From positions 1-64,000 of the forward strand of contig NZ_JACRSN010000004.1 of assembly GCF_014384705.1 (NCBI RefSeq): 64,000 bases of DNA, given 5' to 3'. Position numbers and translations under genes: made by a program. The notes beneath the pieces are model-generated. The model was given only the letters and a program-made list of their open reading frames with translations. It ran no database searches and was not told where the DNA came from. Each line of letters opens with the position of its first letter. Positions within the stretch are counted from its first letter, which is position 1. This DNA is from Yeguia hominis. GTDB taxonomy: Bacteria > Bacillota > Clostridia > Oscillospirales > Acutalibacteraceae. This document shows, one piece after another, positions 59,173 to 64,000 of this stretch.

Positions 59173-60469
59173 GTTTCTCCGCCTCAATCTGTTGATTTTC
59201 GGACGCTGCCGGCTGCTCTGCAAGAACCGTCTCGAGAGAGCGCCTGAGAATGCCCAGCCCCTCATAGAGATATTCGTCCTCGATCACAAGCGGCGGCATA
59301 ATTTTCAGCACATTATTTCCGCGTCCGGCGCGTTCGGCAATCAGGCCGTTTTGGAAGCACGTTGAAACGACCTTGGCGCTGATGGAAGGATCCGGCATGC
59401 CGTTAAAGTCGATTCCCCAAATCAGGCCGATTCCGCGCGTCTTTAAACGGGAATCGAGCGGCTCGATTTCTTCCTTGAGGAATTTCCGGACAATTTCGCC
59501 TTTGCGCCGGGTCTCTTCTTCGATGTGGTTTTCCAGCATAAATTCCAGTCCGGCCTTTGCCGCAACAAATGCAAGCTGGTTGCCGCGGAAGGTGCCCGTG
59601 TGCTCGCCCGGCTTCCAGACATCGAGTTCCGGCTTGAGCATCACAACCGCAAACGGCAGGCCGTAGCCGCCGATCGATTTCGAAAGCGTGACAATATCCG
59701 GCACAATGCCCGCACGTTCAAACGAGAAGAACCAGCCTGTCCGCGCAGAACCGACCTGGATATCGTCGACGATCAGCAGAATTCTATGGCGGTCGCACAG
59801 CGCGCGGAGCTGTCTGAGCCACTCTGCGTCAAACGGATAGACCCCGCCGTCCGCCTGTACGGTTTCCAGAATGATCGCCGCCGGTTTTGCGACGCCGGAA
59901 TGGTCGTCCGTCAGGATGGTTTCGAGATATGCAATGGTATCGAGCTCCGGGAACTGGTACGGCGCGGGAATATGTGTGACATCCGTCAGGGCAACGCCGG
60001 CGGCCGCACGGGATTCCGCGTCTGTTGTCAGCGAAAGCGCGCCGAGCGTCATGCCGTGAAATGCGCCTGTAAAGGCGAAAATACCCGAACGTCCCGTTGC
60101 CTTGCGCGCAAGCTTCAGCGCAGCCTCCACCGCGTTGGTTCCGGTCGGCGCCGGGAACTGCAGCTTGTAATGCAGTCCGCGCGGGTGGAGAATTTTGTCC
60201 TCGAAATAGGCAATGAATTCCCGCTTTGCCGTCGTGTACATATCGAGCGAATGGAGAATTCTGTCCTCAGTAAGATACCGGATCAGCTTTTCTTTAATAT
60301 ACGGATTGTTGTGTCCGTAGTTGACCGCGCCGGCGCCGCAGAAAAAGTCAAGATAGGACCGGCCGGATTCATCGCGCAAAAACTCGCCTTTTGCATATTC
60401 AAAAACAACAGGATAGTGCCGGCAGTAAGACCGCACCTCGGATTCGTATTGTTCAAAAATAGTTTCCAC
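59159..60469 (-). CDS. Class III aminotransferase, diaminobutyrate type (EctB-like)
   Basis: 436 residues. PLP enzyme with the EctB-like profile: F-F-C-G-A-G-A-V-N-Y-G-H-N-N, F-P-A-P-T-G-T-N-A-V-E-A-A, F-H-G-M-T-L-G-A-L-S, D-D-I-Q-V-G and the Schiff-base lysine in T-L-S-K-S-I-G-G-Y-G-L-P; C-terminal G-I-G-L-I-W-G-I-D. It should convert aspartate semialdehyde and glutamate to 2,4-diaminobutyrate, or act on a close analogue. No ectA or ectC follows, so the product goes elsewhere, probably to the ATP-grasp partners. The C-terminal ~20 residues are a charged extra tail. Confidence 0.87.
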   Translation of the reverse strand: METIFEQYESEVRSYCRHYPVVFEYAKGEFLRDESGRSYLDFFCGAGAVNYGHNNPYIKEKLIRYLTEDRILHSLDMYTTAKREFIAYFEDKILHPRGLHYKLQFPAPTGTNAVEAALKLARKATGRSGIFAFTGAFHGMTLGALSLTTDAESRAAAGVALTDVTHIPAPYQFPELDTIAYLETILTDDHSGVAKPAAIILETVQADGGVYPFDAEWLRQLRALCDRHRILLIVDDIQVGSARTGWFFSFERAGIVPDIVTLSKSIGGYGLPFAVVMLKPELDVWKPGEHTGTFRGNQLAFVAAKAGLEFMLENHIEEETRRKGEIVRKFLKEEIEPLDSRLKTRGIGLIWGIDFNGMPDPSISAKVVSTCFQNGLIAERAGRGNNVLKIMPPLVIEDEYLYEGLGILRRSLETVLAEQPAASENQQIEAEKHEQS

Positions 60470-60531
60470 GAAACGATTCTCCTTTTTATTCTGGAGGGCA
60501 AAGCGTTCCCCACCATAATCAGATCGTTCTT

Positions 60532-60560
60532 ATTATGCGGTTTTCCCTTCGGTTTGTCAA
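60532..60560 (-). promoter_or_regulatory. Promoter of the aminotransferase/ATP-grasp 1 operon
   Basis: Minus strand TTGACA (60,555-60,560), 17-bp spacer, CATAAT (60,532-60,537): near-consensus. Confidence 0.85.
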
Positions 60561-60602
60561 GAAGAGGCGTCCCGGCAAATTCTTAAATCTTTCTAAAAAA
60601 TA

Positions 60603-61619
60603 TCAGAGATCCATATATTGCCGGTACAGCGGAAGGTCCCCGGTCTTTTCCCCGGAAAGGCTCGGTTTCATCTGAAAGATTCCGCAAAACCAGTTTCCCT
60701 CAATCAGCGCGCAGCCGTCCGGCAGCACCGCAACGTCCCAACCGACATACCGCAGCTTGGGCACCAGACGCGCCGCTTCGCAGACCAGCGCGTCCGCTTC
60801 TTGCATCAGCGGAACCCGGAATCCGGAAAAGGGCACTCCGCTTGCCGGGTGCTTTTCAAACACATGCCCCTCTTCGTCTATGGCAGGCGCAAGCACCGTG
60901 CCGTCCGGCGCGCAGAACGTATACATGCCGCCGGAAGAAAAATTATCGGTCACGCCGCCGTTGCCGACCTTTAAGACCCGTTTGAGCACCACCGGCTCTC
61001 CATTCTCCTGCAAAAAGGTGATCATCCGCAGCGTATTGACCGCGCCGGCATAGAGTTTATCCATCTCCGGGTGCTGGATGAGCACTTCTTCCACCAGGAC
61101 CTGTCCGTTTCTGCGCAGCCGGTGAAAGAGCGCCGACAAATCCGGCTCTTTTTCGGTATCGATCCGCTCGACACCGCGGCCGCCGCAGCCGCAGACCGGC
61201 TTGACGATCAAAACCGGGTGGCGCGCTGCAAAGGCGCGGAATGCCTCTTCCCCGCATTCCCGCAAATCCAGCCATTCCCGCTTTAAAAACCGGGAAAACA
61301 TCCGGTTAAAGGCCGCTTTATCCTCCAGGCTTTCCCACGCAGATTTGTCGCAGTAACGCGTCACAATCGAATTGTTGATGCCGCTTGTCAAATAGGTTGC
61401 GCGCTCCTTGGCATTCAGAAGGTAAAACTCGAATTCATAGTAATCCATATATCCGGACTGATACCGCAGGCTGCACAGGATGATATCCAAGAGCACCGCC
61501 AAACCCGGACGCCGGGTCTTTTGGGCAACTTTCTTTGCAATCCGCCGCATATTTTGAAAATCAACATCCTTCAGGCGCGAAAGATAGTACCGTACCTGCT
61601 GTATTTTGTGCATATTCAT
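60603..61619 (-). CDS. ATP-grasp protein (sugar-transfer-associated type) 2
   Basis: 338 residues from ATG 61,619, or two codons later (AGGAG upstream). Same layout as the ATP-grasp at 58,153: P-V-L-I-V-K-P-V-C-G-C-G-G-R-G-V-E, V-E-E-V-L-I-Q-H-P-E-M-D, N-T-L-R-M-I-T-F and the end Y-V-G-W-D-V-A-V ... L-I-E-G-N-W-F. It is clearly a paralogue. It lies on the same strand as the aminotransferase but has its own promoter. Confidence 0.82.
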   Translation of the reverse strand: MNMHKIQQVRYYLSRLKDVDFQNMRRIAKKVAQKTRRPGLAVLLDIILCSLRYQSGYMDYYEFEFYLLNAKERATYLTSGINNSIVTRYCDKSAWESLEDKAAFNRMFSRFLKREWLDLRECGEEAFRAFAARHPVLIVKPVCGCGGRGVERIDTEKEPDLSALFHRLRRNGQVLVEEVLIQHPEMDKLYAGAVNTLRMITFLQENGEPVVLKRVLKVGNGGVTDNFSSGGMYTFCAPDGTVLAPAIDEEGHVFEKHPASGVPFSGFRVPLMQEADALVCEAARLVPKLRYVGWDVAVLPDGCALIEGNWFCGIFQMKPSLSGEKTGDLPLYRQYMDL

Positions 61620-61646
61620 TCCACTCCTACTCAAATTCCCTGTTCT

Positions 61647-61675
61647 ATTATCATTCTGCAATGCGGGCTTGTCAA
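61647..61675 (-). promoter_or_regulatory. Promoter of ATP-grasp gene 2
   Basis: Minus strand TTGACA (61,670-61,675), 17-bp spacer, GATAAT (61,647-61,652). Confidence 0.8.
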
Positions 61676-61848
61676 CCATATTCCCAAAATCCGTGCCGAA
61701 AAACGCGAATTTGCGGAAATTCGCGCAAAAGGCCGGAATCCCTCTTTTCTCAGTATCTCCAATATGCTATAATAAATTAATCTGTTCTTTGGCGCCGGAG
61801 CCTTTCGGTACCGGCCCGATACAGAAAGAAATCGAGGGACAATGGATC

Positions 61849-62976
61849 ATGGAATATTCTGTAAATCACGGCGCCTGGAATGCGGTTTTTGCCGTTCCGA
61901 GCAGCCTTGTTGACCAACATATCCGCCTTGCCGGCGCTTTGCAGCTTAAGGTGCTGCTCTGGGTGCTGCGCCATGCGGGGGAACGCTTTACACCGGAGAT
62001 GATTGCCGAGGCGGTCGGCGCCAGCGCTGCCGACGTCCGCGACGCGATGCAGTACTGGACGATCACGGGTCTGCTCAGCGAAACCGCTGCACAAGACGAC
62101 GATGCACCAAGCGCCGCTGCGCCTGCACCGCAAAAAAGCACAGCGGATGCGCATACGCCGGCTTCGCTTTCGGAACCGGCAGCCAACCCGCCGGCCAGAC
62201 AGGCTCCAGCGGGCGATGCTGCCCAAACTGCCGCCGCGTCTGCGCCCAATTTTTCTGCTCCGGCGGCCGCTTCGGCAGCGTCTCCGGCAGCTGCGCCGAA
62301 CGCCGCTTTTCCGGCGCCGCGCAGAATTCCGAAGCCGGACGGGCTGTTTCTTGCCAAGCGGGTTTCGGAATCGGAAGAGCTTTCCTGCCTCATGCAGGAA
62401 GCGCAGGTCATCCTGGGACGCGCGCTTTCTCCGGGGCTTTCTTCCGGGCTGCTCATGCTCTTTGACGATTACGGTCTGCCGGCAGACGTCATTCTGATGC
62501 TTTTGCAATACGCCAAAAGCCGCGGCCGCGATAACACAAGCTACATCGAATCGGTCGGTAAAAGCTGGGCAGACGAGGGGATCAACTCGCACGAGCGCGC
62601 AGAGCAGAAACTGCGCCGCCTGGATGAAACGGCGCTGGCCTGGCGGCGGTTGCAGACGCTTCTGGGAATTGACCGGCGCAGCCCCAGCCGCCGGGAAGAG
62701 CAGTTTGCTTCCGCCTGGATTACCGACTGGAAATTTTCGGATGCGCTCATCCGCGAAGCCTACAACCGCTGCATCGATGCAACCGGCAAGATGAAGCTCA
62801 GCTATATGAATAAGATCCTGGAAGGCTGGCATCTCAAGGGAATTTCCACCCTGGAGGCCGCACAGGCAGAGCAGCAGGCCGTTCGGGACCGCAACCGGAA
62901 AAAGGCGCAGCCGCGCGCCGTGACCTATGATCTCGATGCACTTGAGCAGATGGATCTGACTTCGCTGCCGAAATAA
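61849..62976 (+). CDS. DnaD-like replication protein
   Basis: 375 residues from ATG 61,849 (GAGGGA upstream). N-terminal winged-helix DnaD domain (about 1-75; L-K-V-L-L-W-V-L-R-H-A-G), an Ala/Pro-rich low-complexity linker (about 80-170), then two DDBH2-type domains: L-F-D-D-Y-G-L-P-A-D-V-I-L-M-L-L-Q-Y-A and I-L-E-G-W-H-L-K-G-I-S-T-L. DnaD takes part in primosome assembly and DnaC helicase loading. A TATAAT at 61,768-61,773 is a candidate -10. The loader-type ATPase follows 32 nt later. Confidence 0.9.
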   Translation: MEYSVNHGAWNAVFAVPSSLVDQHIRLAGALQLKVLLWVLRHAGERFTPEMIAEAVGASAADVRDAMQYWTITGLLSETAAQDDDAPSAAAPAPQKSTADAHTPASLSEPAANPPARQAPAGDAAQTAAASAPNFSAPAAASAASPAAAPNAAFPAPRRIPKPDGLFLAKRVSESEELSCLMQEAQVILGRALSPGLSSGLLMLFDDYGLPADVILMLLQYAKSRGRDNTSYIESVGKSWADEGINSHERAEQKLRRLDETALAWRRLQTLLGIDRRSPSRREEQFASAWITDWKFSDALIREAYNRCIDATGKMKLSYMNKILEGWHLKGISTLEAAQAEQQAVRDRNRKKAQPRAVTYDLDALEQMDLTSLPK

Positions 62977-63008
62977 CAAGCGAAACGAACGGGAAGGATC
63001 ACAACGCC

Positions 63009-64000
63009 ATGGGATACAGTAAGGAATTATATGACCGCGTTTTGAAAATTCTGCGGGAACGCAGGGTCTCGGCAGAATTGCAGGCCAAAGAGCGTGCAGC
63101 TGCCTTTTATGCAATGGAGCCGCGTGCAGGGGCGCTTGAGCGGGAAATCGCCTCGACTGCGGCAAAGGCCGCAAAAGCCATCCTGCAGGGGGCCGACGCC
63201 GTCGAAAAGATGAAGGCGCAGCGCGACCGCAATCTCGCCCTGCAAAAAGAGCGCGCCGCTCTTTTGCGGAAAGAAGGGCTGCCGGAAACCTACCTGCAGC
63301 CGGATTACCACTGCAAGCTCTGTAAAGACACCGGGTTTCTCGACGGAAAAATGTGCGGCTGCCTCAAGCGCCTGCTGCGGGAGGAGGCGTACCGGGAACT
63401 CAATGCACTGACGCCGCTGACGCTCTCTTCTTTCGAAAATTTTTCCCTCGATTTTTACCCGGACACGCCCACCGCGGACGGAAAGCCCTCCGCGCGCAAG
63501 CAGATGGAACATAATTTGCAGATCTGCAAGGACTACGCCCGCGATTTTTCGGAGGAATCCCCCAGCCTTCTGATGCAAGGCGGCACCGGACTCGGCAAAA
63601 CGCACCTCTCCCTCGCAATTGCCCGCGCGGTCATCGACAAGGGCTTCGGCGTGGTTTACGGTTCCGCACAGAATCTTGCCATCAATCTCGATAAAGAGCG
63701 CTTTGGCAGCGGCGGCAGCGAGACCATGCAGCATCTGCTTTCCTGCGATCTTCTGATTCTCGACGATCTCGGAACCGAGTTCTCGACCAGCTATATCAGC
63801 GCCGCCATCTACAATATCATCAACACCCGCCTGCTCTCACAAAAGCCCACCATCATCAACACGAATCTTTCGACCCCGGAGCTGCAGGAACGCTACACCG
63901 AACGGTTTGTCTCCCGGATTATCGGCGCGTATCTTTTCCTGGCGTTTATCGGACAGGATATCCGGCAGGAAAAACGCCGGAGGAAAGTCGGCCGCTCCTA
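63009..64000 (+). CDS. dnaC: DnaC/DnaI-like helicase loader ATPase (3' end at window edge)
   Basis: 330 complete codons from ATG 63,009; the last two bases (ta) may begin the stop codon. Helical N-terminus, a zinc-binding region C-K-L-C ... M-C-G-C (about 105-120), then AAA+ motifs: Walker A G-G-T-G-L-G-K-T-H and Walker B L-L-I-L-D-D-L-G-T-E, and the arginine-finger-like E-R-F-V-S-R-I. Matches the clostridial DnaI-like loaders paired with DnaD. Confidence 0.9.
   Translation, partial: MGYSKELYDRVLKILRERRVSAELQAKERAAAFYAMEPRAGALEREIASTAAKAAKAILQGADAVEKMKAQRDRNLALQKERAALLRKEGLPETYLQPDYHCKLCKDTGFLDGKMCGCLKRLLREEAYRELNALTPLTLSSFENFSLDFYPDTPTADGKPSARKQMEHNLQICKDYARDFSEESPSLLMQGGTGLGKTHLSLAIARAVIDKGFGVVYGSAQNLAINLDKERFGSGGSETMQHLLSCDLLILDDLGTEFSTSYISAAIYNIINTRLLSQKPTIINTNLSTPELQERYTERFVSRIIGAYLFLAFIGQDIRQEKRRRKVGRS

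Noticed and set aside
61777..63174. 465-codon minus-strand frame opposite dnaD
   Set aside because: Shadow created by the GC-rich Ala/Pro linker of the DnaD-like protein; its Arg-rich translation resembles no family.

Overview
The window looks like a spore-forming, moderately GC-rich Clostridia chromosome, probably Oscillospirales/Ruminococcaceae-like. This is inferred from the sporulation gene yunB, the DnaD-like/DnaC-like primosome pair, OmpR/VanR-type signalling, and the style of the integrases, TnpV and Cys-rich VLP proteins. It consists of two adjacent integrative elements (about 1-18.3 kb and 18.39-38.59 kb), then chromosome (38.6-64 kb) carrying a degenerate IS200, a decayed prophage remnant and two tandem-repeat tracts.

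Element 1 (left edge to ~18.3 kb) is cargo followed by xis and int. A methylation/defence operon (AIPR protein, C5 cytosine methyltransferase, Vsr nuclease, PD-(D/E)XK-helicase fusion) has its 5' end cut by an IS3-type insertion. Next come a SIMPL protein and a McrB-N-like protein, then an RNA-repair locus: two overlapping WYL regulators, a promoter, five tandem tRNA-like RNA units, the RNA ligase RtcB and a Ro60-like DUF2828/vWA protein. The five units share a covarying closing stem and an invariant ACAGCRA motif, and two carry clear tRNA T-arms. This is the most interesting system in the window. A LexA-like repressor, three small proteins, a structured non-coding stretch, a sigma-factor pseudogene, an excisionase and a tyrosine integrase close the element.

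Element 2 (18,390-38,588, ~20.2 kb) is bounded by a 10-bp direct repeat that is the anticodon loop of a tRNA-Ser(CGA). The insertion splits that tRNA gene: its 3' half is at 18.34 kb and its 5' half at 38.6 kb, and the halves join into a perfect cloverleaf. The element carries a complete tRNA-Ser(CGA) next to its own integrase, apparently as a replacement. Cargo is a minus-strand type I restriction operon: HTH, two Fic proteins, HsdM, HsdS, a tyrosine recombinase, a second HsdS amino half, an FRG-domain protein, HsdR and a helix-hairpin-helix/nuclease protein. Four alternating 15-bp sites flank two HsdS carboxyl halves, so specificity can be shuffled by inversion. A 70-bp tandem repeat array, RepA-like ATPase, MobC, ParB and a putative oriT form the maintenance/mobilisation module; no relaxase is present.

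The chromosome to the right encodes YunB, a ROK regulator with an MFS transporter, a VOC protein, malic enzyme, a U32 peptidase, a GNAT enzyme, a Nif11-like peptide, a 70-bp repeat tract, a two-component system with a glycosyltransferase and a lipoprotein, and a DUF1638/corrinoid protein pair. A prophage lysis remnant (recombinase, holin, frameshifted endolysin) sits beside tRNA-Ala. The window ends with a diaminobutyrate-type aminotransferase flanked by two ATP-grasp proteins, and with dnaD/dnaC. Functions rest on motifs and remembered family patterns; no database search was run.
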